Of a stretch of 64,000 nt of DNA, positions 33,316 to 42,216 are shown in pieces; positions within the stretch are counted from its first letter, which is position 1, and the number at the start of each line of letters is the position of its first letter. The position numbers and the translations under genes are program-made. The notes below the pieces were generated by a model. The model saw only the letters and a program-made list of their open reading frames with translations. It had not been told where the DNA came from and made no database searches. Origin of the DNA: Halopelagius fulvigenes (GTDB lineage Archaea; Halobacteriota; Halobacteria; Halobacteriales; Haloferacaceae); assembly GCF_042662625.1 (NCBI RefSeq), contig NZ_JBHSXH010000004.1:210130-274129 (forward strand), read 5' to 3'.

Positions 33316-34490
33316 CACTCGTAGACGTGGACGCTTCCGGTCTTGTTCTCCTCGACGTAGTCCCAGTCGTACTCGACGCCGAGTCCGGGGCCGTCCGGCA
33401 CCGGCACCGTCCCGTCGTCGTCGATGGTGTCGAACATGTCGGAGTAGTCGCCCTCGTACACCGGCGGTTGGGTGTTCTGCGCCTCCGGGTGGACGAGAGC
33501 GAGTTCGTAGTAGTTCGCGTTGCGCGTCGCCGCGATGCAGTGCCTCTGCGCCGGGCCGGGCGCGTGGTACTCCACGTCGAGGCCGAACCCCTCCGCGACG
33601 CGGGAAATTTTCATCGCGCCCGTGATGCCGCCGTCGTACTCGGGGTCCGCGCGGACGAAGTCCGTCGCGCCGTTGGCGATGAAGTCCGTGTGCGGTTCGA
33701 GTCCGCGGACGTGTTCGGTCTGCAGGATGGGCGTCTCTATCATCTCGCCGAGTTTCTTGTGGGAGTGCTGGGAGATGCCGCCGTCGCGGTAGGGGTCCTC
33801 GTACCAGAGGTAGTCGTACTCGTCGCAGGCCCGTCCCACCTTCAACGCGTCCGCGAACGTCTCCAGTTCGCAGGCGGGGTCGCACATCAGGTCCATCTCG
33901 TCGCCGACGCGTTCGCCGACGGCGCGCACCGTCTCCACCTCCCGGTTCACGTCGCGGGCCTCGTCGCTTCCGCCCCACCCGTGAATCTTGAATCCGGGAT
34001 AGCCCGCCTCCAGACACTCCTCGGCGAAGTCGGCGTACGCCTCCGGCGAGTCTAACCCGCCGTTGTCGTCGGCGTGGTAGGTGGAGGCGTAGGCCGGGAG
34101 TCGCGTGCGGTAGGTGCCGAGGAGTTCGTGGATGGGCGCGTCGTAGTACTTCCCGGCGAAGTCCCACAGGGCGATGTCGATGGGGCCGATGCCCATGCGG
34201 TCGTACTTCCGCAACGCTCGCTTCACTTCGCTCCAGTGGCGTTCGCGTTTGAGGGGGTTCTTCCCGACGAGGTAGTCCGCGAACGTGTGTATCTGCGCCG
34301 CACCCGGGGAGTTCCCCCCGACGTACTCGCCCGTGATGCCCTCGTCGGTGTGGACCTGTATCGCGAACAGTTTCCGCTCCGTCGTCGTTCCCGGTTCGTA
34401 CGAGAGGTTGAACCCGTTCCCGTCGGTGCCCACGTCCTCCAGTGGGTACCGGAACTCCGTGCTTTCTATTCGCGTGATGGTCGGCGCCAT
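33315..34490 (-). CDS. Enolase-superfamily acid-sugar dehydratase (mandelate racemase group)
   Basis: A 391-residue enolase-superfamily protein, distinct from the DgoD-like one at 6435. Visible are FKIHGWGG (catalytic K-x-H), DLMCDPACELE and WYEDPYRDGG (metal ligands), QTEHVRG (third ligand Glu), RADPEYDGGITG and YHAPGPAQRH (acid/base His). The N-terminal block PLEDVGTDGNGFN is unusual. Upstream in-frame codons exist to 34604, but a TTTATTAC box 23-30 bases before ATG 34490 supports this start and a leaderless transcript. The substrate acid is unknown. Confidence 0.87.
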   Translation of the reverse strand: MAPTITRIESTEFRYPLEDVGTDGNGFNLSYEPGTTTERKLFAIQVHTDEGITGEYVGGNSPGAAQIHTFADYLVGKNPLKRERHWSEVKRALRKYDRMGIGPIDIALWDFAGKYYDAPIHELLGTYRTRLPAYASTYHADDNGGLDSPEAYADFAEECLEAGYPGFKIHGWGGSDEARDVNREVETVRAVGERVGDEMDLMCDPACELETFADALKVGRACDEYDYLWYEDPYRDGGISQHSHKKLGEMIETPILQTEHVRGLEPHTDFIANGATDFVRADPEYDGGITGAMKISRVAEGFGLDVEYHAPGPAQRHCIAATRNANYYELALVHPEAQNTQPPVYEGDYSDMFDTIDDDGTVPVPDGPGLGVEYDWDYVEENKTGSVHVYE

Positions 34491-35040
34491 AAGTCGCCCG
34501 ACACGGGGGACCGTAATAAATGCTGGTTCGCGCCGCGGGATCGAAGGCGGCCGCGTCGGACGGTCGGACCCGAACGACGCCGAGTCCGGGAGTTCGTTCA
34601 CCATCGTCGCACGCGTCTCGCAGACCGCCGGACCACGCGGTGTTCGCCGCCGACAGTCTCGAAATCCGACGCGCCGTTACACGACTACACCTGTAATACG
34701 GATGCAAGTTAGCAAGAACTAAACCGCTCGTTCGGCGGCCGACGAGGGACGGCGCGAACCGACACGAAGGTGATGAATCGCCTTCTCGAAGCGTATCGAA
34801 TACCGCATCGGCGACGAACGAGCGACGAAAATCAGTGTCCGGAAAGTGTCCACGCCTCGAAACTATCGCGTGTCGAGTACGTTTACCGATGATGAACGAC
34901 AGCATCGAGAACCAGACAGTCTCTCGACGGAGAGCGTCGAACCGGAACGCAGAAACGCCGCTACGCCGTTCCTCGGGGAGTATCGGTGCGAACGGACCGT
35001 CCGAAACCCCCACGGAGCGGCGACCGGTCGTGGTAGCTAT

Positions 35041-35067
35041 TCGCACACATGTGCGATATCGTCGCAC
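35041..35067. promoter_or_regulatory. Alternating half-site array upstream of the chaperonin-like gene
   Basis: TCGCAC-N4-GTGCGA-N5-TCGCAC gives three copies of one six-base half-site in alternating orientation, 108-134 bases before the TATA box at 35175-35183. The right-hand pair has the same arms and spacer as the inverted repeat at 9910. This looks like a binding site for a dimeric protein, although the distance to the promoter is large. Confidence 0.5.
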
Positions 35068-35174
35068 GTCCGGGCGGTCCTCGGGCGCGGCGGGCGTCGT
35101 CGGGCGGTGCCCTCGGGTGAGCGACGACCACCCGTCCGTCGTCTTCGGCTCGCACGTCCGCTCACCGTCACGTA

Positions 35175-35183
35175 AATTTATAT
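35175..35183 (+). promoter_or_regulatory. TATA box of the chaperonin-like gene
   Basis: AATTTATAT lies 24-32 bases before ATG 35207 in otherwise GC-rich sequence, predicting a leaderless transcript. Confidence 0.65.
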
Positions 35184-35206
35184 CCCGTGATGTGCTTCGC
35201 CAAGGC

Positions 35207-36892
35207 ATGGCACGCGACGACGGGGAACGGACGGGCGCATGGCTCACCCGCGACGAGGCGGCGCGGGAGTACGTCGTCGAAGCGGCGCGGGCGGTCGAAT
35301 CGCTCGTCGCCTCGACGTACGGCCCCGCCGGGGGGACGACCCTCGTCGAGACGGTGGACCCGCAGGACGTCCCCGAAACCGTCGTGACGAGAGACGCCGG
35401 GCACCTCCTCGAAGCCATCGAACGCGGGGGCGGGTTCGGCCACCCCGTGGCCGCCCTGTTCGTGGACGGACTCGACTCGGTGCGGCGGAGCCTCCGCGAC
35501 GGGACGACGGCGGCGGCGCTTCTCGCGGCGAGACTCCTCGATTCGGGCGCGGAGTTGGCCGGAGACGGCCTCCATCCCGGCAGCATCGCCGTCGGGTACG
35601 CGATGGCGGCCAACCGCGCCGGGGCCGTCTTGGACGACTTGGCGCGTCCGGTCGAGGCGACGGACCGGGAACTGCTCTCGCGGGTGGCCGCGACGGCGAT
35701 GACCGCGGACCTCTCGGACCGGCGGCGGCGCGAGTACGCCGACGCCGTCTCCGCGGCCGTCTCCGGCCTCGCCCGCGAGAGCGACGACGGGTGGTTCGAC
35801 ACGGACGACATCACGGTGCGGACGCGGGTAGACGCCGAGTGTACCCTCTCTCGGGGCCACGTCGTGCGTCGCCGTCCCGGCGCGCACGAGACGAGCGAGC
35901 GGAGTCGCCTCTCGTTCGACTGGTCGCCGTCCGTCGAGGGCGTCCTCGCGGACGCTCGGGTCGCCGTCCTCGAACGCGACATCGACGTGGAGGAGTCGGC
36001 GACGAGTTTCGGACGGGAGGGTCGGTCCGGCGTGACGCTCGACTCCGCGGGGTCCGTCGCGGCGTACGTCGAGGGCCGCGACGCCGCCGTCGAGTCCGTC
36101 GCCGCGGGGGTGGCCGACACGGGCGCGGACGTGCTGGTCGTCCGGGCGGAACTCGACGACGAGGTGAAGGCCGCCCTCGAAGCGCACGGCGTCGCGGTCA
36201 TCGACCGGGCGCAGTACCCGAAATCCGATATCCACCGCGTCGCCCGCGCGACGGGGGCCACCGTCGTCGGCCACGTCTCCGACCTCGACGAGTCGAAACT
36301 GGGTCGGGCGGGGCGGGTGTCCGAACGGCGCGTCGGCGACGAGAAGTGGGCGCACTTCGACGAGTGCGACGGCCCGGTGTTCACCCTCCTCGTCGGCGCT
36401 CCGACGGAGAAGGGCCGGACGACGCACGAACGGCTCGTCTCCGACGCAGTGGAGACGACGGCTATCGCCGCGATGGATGGACAGGTGCTCCCGGGGGCCG
36501 GCGCCGCGCCGGTCGCAGTCGCGCGCGACCTGCGGGAGTTCGCCCGCGGCGTCGAGGGGAGAGAGCAGTTGGCCGTGGAGGCGTTCGCGGACGCCTGCGA
36601 GTCGCTGATGACGACGCTCGCCCGGAACGCCGGGTACGACCCCCTCGACGTGCGGGCGAACCTCCGGAACGCGCACGCCGAGGCGGCCGAACGCCCCGCG
36701 CCCCTCGGCCTCGACATCGCCACCGGCGAAGCGGCCGACGCGTGGGAGATGGGCGTCGTCGAACCGCGGCGCGTCTTCTCGCAGGCCGTGGATACGGCCG
36801 TCGCGACGGCCGAGCAGTTGGGAACGGTCGACGCCGTCGTCGCACCGGGCGTCAAACCCGGGCCGTTCACGCCGCAGACGGAGCACGACTGA
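35207..36892 (+). CDS. Divergent group II chaperonin (thermosome)-like protein A
   Basis: A 561-residue protein alignable with thermosome subunits along its length. The phosphate loop normally GPxGMDKM reads GPAGGTTL (39-46), the NDGATIL segment reads RDAGHLL (62-68), and GDGTT reads RDGTT (97-101). VEGREQLAVEAFADA and MDGQVLPGAGA keep the second half of the nucleotide site. The GGM-rich tail of haloarchaeal thermosomes is missing. ATG 35207 has a good TATA box upstream. It converges with a second divergent chaperonin at 36950. It may be a specialised or ATPase-impaired subunit; the standard thermosome genes must lie elsewhere. Confidence 0.82.
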   Translation: MARDDGERTGAWLTRDEAAREYVVEAARAVESLVASTYGPAGGTTLVETVDPQDVPETVVTRDAGHLLEAIERGGGFGHPVAALFVDGLDSVRRSLRDGTTAAALLAARLLDSGAELAGDGLHPGSIAVGYAMAANRAGAVLDDLARPVEATDRELLSRVAATAMTADLSDRRRREYADAVSAAVSGLARESDDGWFDTDDITVRTRVDAECTLSRGHVVRRRPGAHETSERSRLSFDWSPSVEGVLADARVAVLERDIDVEESATSFGREGRSGVTLDSAGSVAAYVEGRDAAVESVAAGVADTGADVLVVRAELDDEVKAALEAHGVAVIDRAQYPKSDIHRVARATGATVVGHVSDLDESKLGRAGRVSERRVGDEKWAHFDECDGPVFTLLVGAPTEKGRTTHERLVSDAVETTAIAAMDGQVLPGAGAAPVAVARDLREFARGVEGREQLAVEAFADACESLMTTLARNAGYDPLDVRANLRNAHAEAAERPAPLGLDIATGEAADAWEMGVVEPRRVFSQAVDTAVATAEQLGTVDAVVAPGVKPGPFTPQTEHD

Positions 36893-36949
36893 CGGCGGGC
36901 GAAGGAGGGAGAAGCCGAGCGAAGGCGAAAGGAGGAGCGGAGAGCCGAC

Positions 36950-38506
36950 TCATCTGGCCGCCGCGGTCGAATCCCCGTCAGAGAGGTCGTTCGCCGGAAT
37001 CTGTCTGTCGATGCGGAGCAGTTGCGTCGCCAGTTCCGTCGCCGAAGCCACGGCGTCGCGCTTGAGGCCGAGCGGGTCTGCGACGGGTTCGCCGTCCAGA
37101 ACGTCTCGAATCTCGCCCGCGAGGGCGTCCACGCCGACCGAGGACCGACCCTCGTCGTGCGCGACGCGGAGGCGGATGACGCCGGACCACCCGTCGATGC
37201 CCGCGCTCTCGGCGAGTCGCCGCGGCACCGTCGCGAGCGCTCTGCCGAACGCCTCCACGGCGAGTTGCTCCCGTCCGGCCGTCCCCCGCGCCGCCGCCCT
37301 GACCGCGCGTTCGAGGCCGATTTCGGTCGCGCCGCCGCCGGGCACGACGCGTTCGTCTTCGAGTGCCCGGAGCGTCGCGGCGACGGCACTCTCGGCGCTT
37401 CTTTCGAACGCGGCGACTGACCGCGGGTCGGGGGCGCGACAGACCAGCGTGAACGTCGGCGCGTCGTCGCCCTCGACGTAGACGAACTCCCGACCGGCGA
37501 GGCGTTCGACGCGCACGTCCGCCCGCCCCATCGTCTCGGGCGTCGCCTCCGCCAGGGAGGGGACCACCCGCCCGCCGGTGTGCCGGACGAGACGCGCCAT
37601 CGTCTCGTCGTCCACGCGGTCGATTGCGGCCACGCCCGCGTCGGCGAGCCGCGTCTTCACGCGGTCGTTGACGCCCCCCTTCGTCGCGACGAACCGACAC
37701 CCGGACGCGACGGCCGACGAGAGAACGCGGCGGAACTCCTCGCGTTCATACTCGCCGATGGCGGCCCGGTCCTCGAAGGAGTCCGCGTCGAGCGAGAGGT
37801 CGTAGTCGACCGACTCGGTCGCGCCGCCGAGTTTCGGAACGTCCACCGTCGAGGAGAGGAGGGCGACGCCCGCGTCCGGCAGGCGGCGCGGCATGGCGTC
37901 GGAGACGAGTGGCGTCTCAACGACGACGCCCGAGACGAGACCGGTGTCGCCGACGCCGCCGAGGCGCGCGAGGACGGCCACGTCTCCGCGTCCGCCGGTC
38001 GGCGAGTCCGACGCCGTCACCGTCTCGGCGGCGTCGGCCACCGCTTCGCTCACGCGCCGCCTCGTCATCGGGTTCCGCGTCCCGGTGAGCGCCGTCCGCG
38101 CGACGGCCTCCGGGCCGACGGCCGAGAGGGGGCGCGCGCGGGATTCGAGGTGGTCCTCGGCGACCGAGAGCGCCTCTCCGTACCCGCGGGCGACCGTCGT
38201 CGGATGGAGGCCCCGGTCGAGTAACTCGTCGGCCTCACGGAGCAACGCGCCCGTCAGAAGCGTGAGCGTCGTCGCGCCGTCGCCGTGTCTCTCGCGGAAC
38301 TCCTCGGCCGCCCGTTCGAGGAGCGTCGTCGCCGGGTCGTCCAGTTCGAGGCGGTCCAAGAGCAGCGACCCTGAGGAGGTGGCCGTCACCCGTCCGCCCG
38401 ACTCCACAACGAGTTTGTTCGTCCCGAACGGACCGAGCGTCGTCCCGACGAGTTCGCAGACGCGGTTCGCGTCATCGAGTAGCGCGTGCCGTGCGTCGGA
38501 GTCCAT
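36950..38506 (-). CDS. Divergent group II chaperonin (thermosome)-like protein B
   Basis: A 518-residue thermosome homologue. The phosphate loop GPFGTNKLVVE (25-35) and GDGATTLTLL (75-84) are closer to normal than in protein A, but the NDGATIL segment is TSSGSLLL (43-50), losing the Asp. LEDERVVPGGGATEIGL and AGREQLAVEAFGRA are clear. It also lacks a GGM tail. ATG 38506 gives the family N-terminus and has a GGGGAGG stretch upstream; ATG 38533 is an alternative. It is convergent with protein A (57 bases apart) and divergent from a sugar-binding protein gene. Confidence 0.82.
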   Translation of the reverse strand: MDSDARHALLDDANRVCELVGTTLGPFGTNKLVVESGGRVTATSSGSLLLDRLELDDPATTLLERAAEEFRERHGDGATTLTLLTGALLREADELLDRGLHPTTVARGYGEALSVAEDHLESRARPLSAVGPEAVARTALTGTRNPMTRRRVSEAVADAAETVTASDSPTGGRGDVAVLARLGGVGDTGLVSGVVVETPLVSDAMPRRLPDAGVALLSSTVDVPKLGGATESVDYDLSLDADSFEDRAAIGEYEREEFRRVLSSAVASGCRFVATKGGVNDRVKTRLADAGVAAIDRVDDETMARLVRHTGGRVVPSLAEATPETMGRADVRVERLAGREFVYVEGDDAPTFTLVCRAPDPRSVAAFERSAESAVAATLRALEDERVVPGGGATEIGLERAVRAAARGTAGREQLAVEAFGRALATVPRRLAESAGIDGWSGVIRLRVAHDEGRSSVGVDALAGEIRDVLDGEPVADPLGLKRDAVASATELATQLLRIDRQIPANDLSDGDSTAAAR

Positions 38507-38612
38507 GGTCGCGCAGTCTTCCTCCCCGCTCATAAGTCTGCGGGACGAAACGGTCGGATTCGTCCGGTATCGGCGGACAAACGGCGAGAAATTGGTGCCC
38601 GCGTGAGAAACA

Positions 38613-38620
38613 TTTATTAT
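38613..38620 (+). promoter_or_regulatory. TATA box of the second CUT1 importer
   Basis: TTTATTAT lies 25-32 bases before ATG 38645 of the sugar-binding protein gene, in the 138-base gap shared with the divergent chaperonin-like gene. Confidence 0.6.
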
Positions 38621-38644
38621 CACCGTCTATCATGTGAATACACG

Positions 38645-40219
38645 ATGTCAAAGAGTAGCACGAGTAGCAGGGAGAGCGCGGACCGCGCCGAGGGGCGGGC
38701 CGGCACCGAACCGTCGCGGCGGGACTTCGTACGGGCGACTGCCGCCACGGCGACGGTCGGCGCACTCGGTGCACTCGCGGGGTGTAGCGGCGAACAGGGC
38801 GGAGGCACGCCGGAACCGAAAGGAGGGGGCGGTGGAAGCGGATCGGGCGGCGACACGGGTTCGGACTCGGGCGGGTCCGAGAGCGTCACCGTCGACTACC
38901 TGAGCGCGCAGGCCGTCGAGAACGCCGCGATGAAGTCGCACTTCCAGGAGTCGATGAAGACGTTCGAGGAGAAGAACGGGAACGTCAATGTGAGCCTCCA
39001 GACGGCATCCTACGGGGACATCCGGTCGAAGCTCTCCTCGACGGTGTCGTCGGGTAACCCGCCGACGTTCGCCGAGGCCGGCGGCGGCGGCTTACAGTTC
39101 TACCTCAACGACAAGGTTCCGGACCACAAGCCGTTCATCGAGTCCACCGACTCGCTTCCGGACGACTTCACGGCGGCGAACAAGGAGTCCGCACAGTACC
39201 GCGGCGAGTACTGGTCGGGCGGCGGAATGCGCAATACGAACAGCAACCTCGGGATCAGCCCGAAACTGTTCAGTCAGGCGGGCGTCAGCAACCCGGAGAA
39301 GGAACTCTCGACGTGGAGCGGGTTCCTCGACGCGGTCAAGCGCGTGGACAAACAGACCGACGCCATCGCCTACGAGGAGACCGGCGTGCCCGGCGACCTC
39401 GAATCCTACTGGGGGTACGCCCGGACGGCGTACACCGAGGGGACCGACCCGTGGATGCGCCCGGGCGACAATCCGGACAACCCAACCATCGTCGTCGCCA
39501 ACCAAGACCACGAGGACCGCGGGAAGACGGACGGGATGATAAAGACCTGCGTCAAGATGGCGAACCAGTTCAGTAGCCAGGAGGCGGCCCAACGCGGCGA
39601 CGAGGACATTCCGTCGCTCATGCTGACCGGGAAGGTCGCCTCGTTCAACTACGCGGTACCGACCGCCAGTCGGTGGACCGCCACCAAAGACGACGTCAAG
39701 TTCGGCTGGCAGGGCGGCAACGGCGACTTCATGCTCCTCCCACACCCGAAGGTCGATCCCCAGTTCGGGCAGAACTTCGGAATCAGCGACCTCGAAGGCG
39801 TCGAGGGGCAACACGGCGGCCACATGTGGGCGCTCGAACAACAGCAGTGCATCTTCCAGGCCAGCGACGCGAAGCAGCAGGCCGCGTGGGACCTCAACAT
39901 GTTCCTCTTGAGCGACAACGAGTTCGTCCTGCCCGCCTGGGGCGAACACTACGAGGCGATTCCGGGTCTCAAGACGAAACTGCAAGCCGTCCTCGACGAG
40001 TACGACCTCGCACAGAGCACGGAGCAGGCGTACAAGAACGCCGACAAGTACGGCGTCCAGTACTCCACGACGGGCGCGTCGTGGGACGTGCGCGACGTGG
40101 ACCCGATTCGGTGGACTGACATCAACGAGACGATCAGTCAGGCCATCGCGGGGCAGCACTCCGCCGAGAAGACGCCGAAACTCATCCGACAGCGCATGAA
40201 GAAACGACTCGGGCAGTAA
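38645..40219 (+). CDS. CUT1 sugar-binding lipoprotein (Tat-exported)
   Basis: A 524-residue extracellular solute-binding protein. The signal has SRRDFVRA near residue 24, a short hydrophobic stretch and the lipobox LAGC, followed by a Gly/Ser-rich linker of about 30 residues, so it should be Tat-exported and lipid-anchored. The mature part is a type I sugar receptor with DYLSAQAVENAAMKSHF, NPPTFAEAGGGG and GHMWALEQQQ. The in-frame region upstream of ATG 38645 contains the promoter. Two permeases and an ATPase follow. Unlike the first CUT1 system, this importer is complete in the window. Confidence 0.92.
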   Translation: MSKSSTSSRESADRAEGRAGTEPSRRDFVRATAATATVGALGALAGCSGEQGGGTPEPKGGGGGSGSGGDTGSDSGGSESVTVDYLSAQAVENAAMKSHFQESMKTFEEKNGNVNVSLQTASYGDIRSKLSSTVSSGNPPTFAEAGGGGLQFYLNDKVPDHKPFIESTDSLPDDFTAANKESAQYRGEYWSGGGMRNTNSNLGISPKLFSQAGVSNPEKELSTWSGFLDAVKRVDKQTDAIAYEETGVPGDLESYWGYARTAYTEGTDPWMRPGDNPDNPTIVVANQDHEDRGKTDGMIKTCVKMANQFSSQEAAQRGDEDIPSLMLTGKVASFNYAVPTASRWTATKDDVKFGWQGGNGDFMLLPHPKVDPQFGQNFGISDLEGVEGQHGGHMWALEQQQCIFQASDAKQQAAWDLNMFLLSDNEFVLPAWGEHYEAIPGLKTKLQAVLDEYDLAQSTEQAYKNADKYGVQYSTTGASWDVRDVDPIRWTDINETISQAIAGQHSAEKTPKLIRQRMKKRLGQ

Positions 40220-40347
40220 GCGCGTCTCGGAACCCCGCGACCGCCTCGCCTCGGCGCAAATAGCGGCGATTAGCCGGTCGTACGCCGTCGTATCGCCGCA
40301 ATTCACCCCCAACGTTTTTACCGGTCGCAGGGCATCGGAGAAGTACC

Positions 40348-41289
40348 TTGGCACAAGAAACCACACAACACATCAGGCAGAAGTACGGCATGGAAGAGAC
40401 CACGCTGAGGGACCGTGCTCGGGAGAACTGGATAGGCTACCTGTTCATTCTCCCCACGTTCCTGATGTTCACGCTCCTGTTTTACTTCCCCATCGTGCGG
40501 GGCGTCTACATGACGTTCACCAACACGCGGTTGGGGGGAGTGGGGACGTTCGTCGGTCTCGACAACTACGTGTGGCTGTTGACGAACGACCTGTTCCACT
40601 TCGCGTTCGGGTGGACGCTCGTGTTCGTGTTCGGAACGACGTTCCTGCAGTTGTTCATCGGGCTCATCGCGGCGCTCCTGTTGGCCGAACTCCGAAGCGG
40701 GTTGCGCGAGTGGACCAGCGCCATCGTCATGTCCCCCTACTTCTCCGCACCGCTCGCAGGGGGTGTCATCTGGCTGTGGTTCCTCAACAGCGACTTCGGG
40801 ATGGTTCCGAGACTCATCACGGACGTCTTCGGCGTGACGACGCCGGCGTTCCTCGCGGAGGACCTGTGGCCGTACGTGTCGCTCATCGTCGCGCAGTCGT
40901 GGCACGACTACGGGTACGCCGGCATCATCTACGCGGCGGCCATCGTCGGCATCCCGCGCGAACAGTACGAGGCGGCGGCGTTGGCCGGGGCGGGTCGCCT
41001 CCGGCGGTTCCGCGACGTGACCCTCCCGCACCTTGTGACGCCCACCATCGTCATCCTCGCGCTTCGGACGGCGTGGAACGTCGCGGAGTTCGCGCAACCG
41101 TTCGAGCTGACCGGCGGCGGTCCCGGGACGCGGACGATGCTGATGAGCATCCTCACGTACGAGACGGCCTACGTGAACCTCCAGTTCTCGCGGGCATACA
41201 CGCTCGGGATGGCCATGATCGTCATATCGATGACGGCGGCCATCTTCTACGTGACCGTCATCCAAGACGAGGAGGAGATGTACGTCTGA
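40348..41289 (+). CDS. CUT1 sugar ABC transporter permease (MalF type)
   Basis: A 313-residue membrane protein with hydrophobic segments from residue 30 and the EAA loop EQYEAAALAGAGRLRRFRD near residue 210. The start is TTG 40348, with a GTTTTTA box (40314-40320) about 28-34 bases upstream, which would give a leaderless TTG start; the first ATG is 14 codons in (40390). The 128-base gap after the binding protein and the separate TATA box suggest an internal promoter. Its partner permease starts three bases after its stop. Confidence 0.9.
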   Translation: MAQETTQHIRQKYGMEETTLRDRARENWIGYLFILPTFLMFTLLFYFPIVRGVYMTFTNTRLGGVGTFVGLDNYVWLLTNDLFHFAFGWTLVFVFGTTFLQLFIGLIAALLLAELRSGLREWTSAIVMSPYFSAPLAGGVIWLWFLNSDFGMVPRLITDVFGVTTPAFLAEDLWPYVSLIVAQSWHDYGYAGIIYAAAIVGIPREQYEAAALAGAGRLRRFRDVTLPHLVTPTIVILALRTAWNVAEFAQPFELTGGGPGTRTMLMSILTYETAYVNLQFSRAYTLGMAMIVISMTAAIFYVTVIQDEEEMYV

Positions 41290-41291
41290 CC

Positions 41292-42125
41292 ATGATAAAC
41301 GAAACTCGCCGCTCCCGACTGATACTGTACGTCGTGCTCGGACTGTTCGCGCTGTTCGCCTTAGCGCCGTACTACTGGGTGATTCGGACGTCGTTCCTGA
41401 CGGACTTCGCCGCCATCAACCCGGAGACGAACTACCTCCCGGCGCTGAAGAACCTGACCATCACGGCGTACGAGCAGATATGGGAACGGTACAACTTCGT
41501 CACGTTCTTCAGCAACAGCATCATCGTCTCCGTCACGGCGACTGTCATCTCGCTTTTCTTCTCCATCCCCGGCGCGTACGCGTTCGCGCGACTGGACTTC
41601 CCGGGGCGGAAGGCGCTGTTCTACACCGCCGTCTTCACCATCATGTTCCCGTGGATAGTCATCACCATCCCCGTCTACGAGGTGTTCTTCATCCTCGGCC
41701 TCATCAACACCCTCACGGGCGTCATCATCGCCCTGTCCATCTTCGTCCTCCCGCAGACCATCTGGCTGCTGCAGGGCTTCTTCAGGCAGGGCATCCCCGA
41801 GAACATCGAGGAGGCGGCGCTCATCGACGGGCACAGCGAACTCGGGGCGTTCCTGCGGATCGTCCTGCCCCTCTCCGCGCCCGCCGTGGGCGCGGCGGCC
41901 CTGTTCGCGTTCCTGACCGCGTGGAACAACTTCCTGTGGGTGTTCGTCCTCACGAGCGACGAGGAAGTGCGCACGGCCACGGTGGCCCTGCACTACATCC
42001 TCGGGAGCGACGTGCTCCGGCAGTGGAACATCCTCATGGCCTCCGTGGTGCTTCTCGTCGCGCCGCCGGTGGTCTTCTACGGTCTCTCGCAACGCTACGT
42101 CGGCGAGGGACTGGGAGGGATGTGA
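41292..42125 (+). CDS. CUT1 sugar ABC transporter permease (MalG type)
   Basis: A 277-residue membrane protein, the partner of the preceding permease. Segments LILYVVLGLFALFALAPYYW and others give about six helices; the EAA loop is NIEEAALIDGHSELGAF near residue 180. The C-terminus ends SQRYVGEGLGGM, typical of MalG proteins. The frame extends upstream through the previous gene without meaning; ATG 41292 lies two bases after the upstream stop. A strong hairpin follows the stop, before the ATPase gene. Confidence 0.93.
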   Translation: MINETRRSRLILYVVLGLFALFALAPYYWVIRTSFLTDFAAINPETNYLPALKNLTITAYEQIWERYNFVTFFSNSIIVSVTATVISLFFSIPGAYAFARLDFPGRKALFYTAVFTIMFPWIVITIPVYEVFFILGLINTLTGVIIALSIFVLPQTIWLLQGFFRQGIPENIEEAALIDGHSELGAFLRIVLPLSAPAVGAAALFAFLTAWNNFLWVFVLTSDEEVRTATVALHYILGSDVLRQWNILMASVVLLVAPPVVFYGLSQRYVGEGLGGM

Positions 42126-42138
42126 GGCGCATCGGCGT

Positions 42139-42168
42139 CCCGAGGAGGGTTTCGACCCTCCTATCGGG
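42139..42168 (+). terminator. Strong hairpin between permease and ATPase genes
   Basis: CCCGA and GGAGGGT pair with ACCCTCC and TCGGG around a TTCG loop, with a two-base bulge. The stem is long and starts 14 bases after the permease stop. It is followed by an AT-rich stretch (TACTACTAAATAA) that could be a new TATA box for the ATPase gene at 42217. It may be a partial terminator or an RNA-processing stem that sets lower ATPase expression. Confidence 0.55.
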
Positions 42169-42216
42169 GATACTACTAAATAACTGAGATGCAAACCCAA
42201 ACTGGAGTAAGTTAAC

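Larger units (their letters stand above)
34491..35206. other. 716-base divergent intergenic region
   Basis: No gene is convincing here. The region holds the minus-strand promoter of the dehydratase (TTTATTAC at 34513-34520), a relatively AT-rich middle, the alternating TCGCAC/GTGCGA array at 35041-35067 and the promoter of the chaperonin-like gene. Stop-free frames inside it give Arg/Ser-rich translations without family features. Confidence 0.6.

Noticed and set aside
32218..37389. A 1,723-codon stop-free minus-strand frame spanning several genes
   Set aside because: Only the first part (32218-33315) matches a family. The rest is low-complexity Arg/Ser/Pro text opposite real genes, a known effect of very high GC content. 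A 921-codon frame at 47258-50023 was rejected for the same reason.
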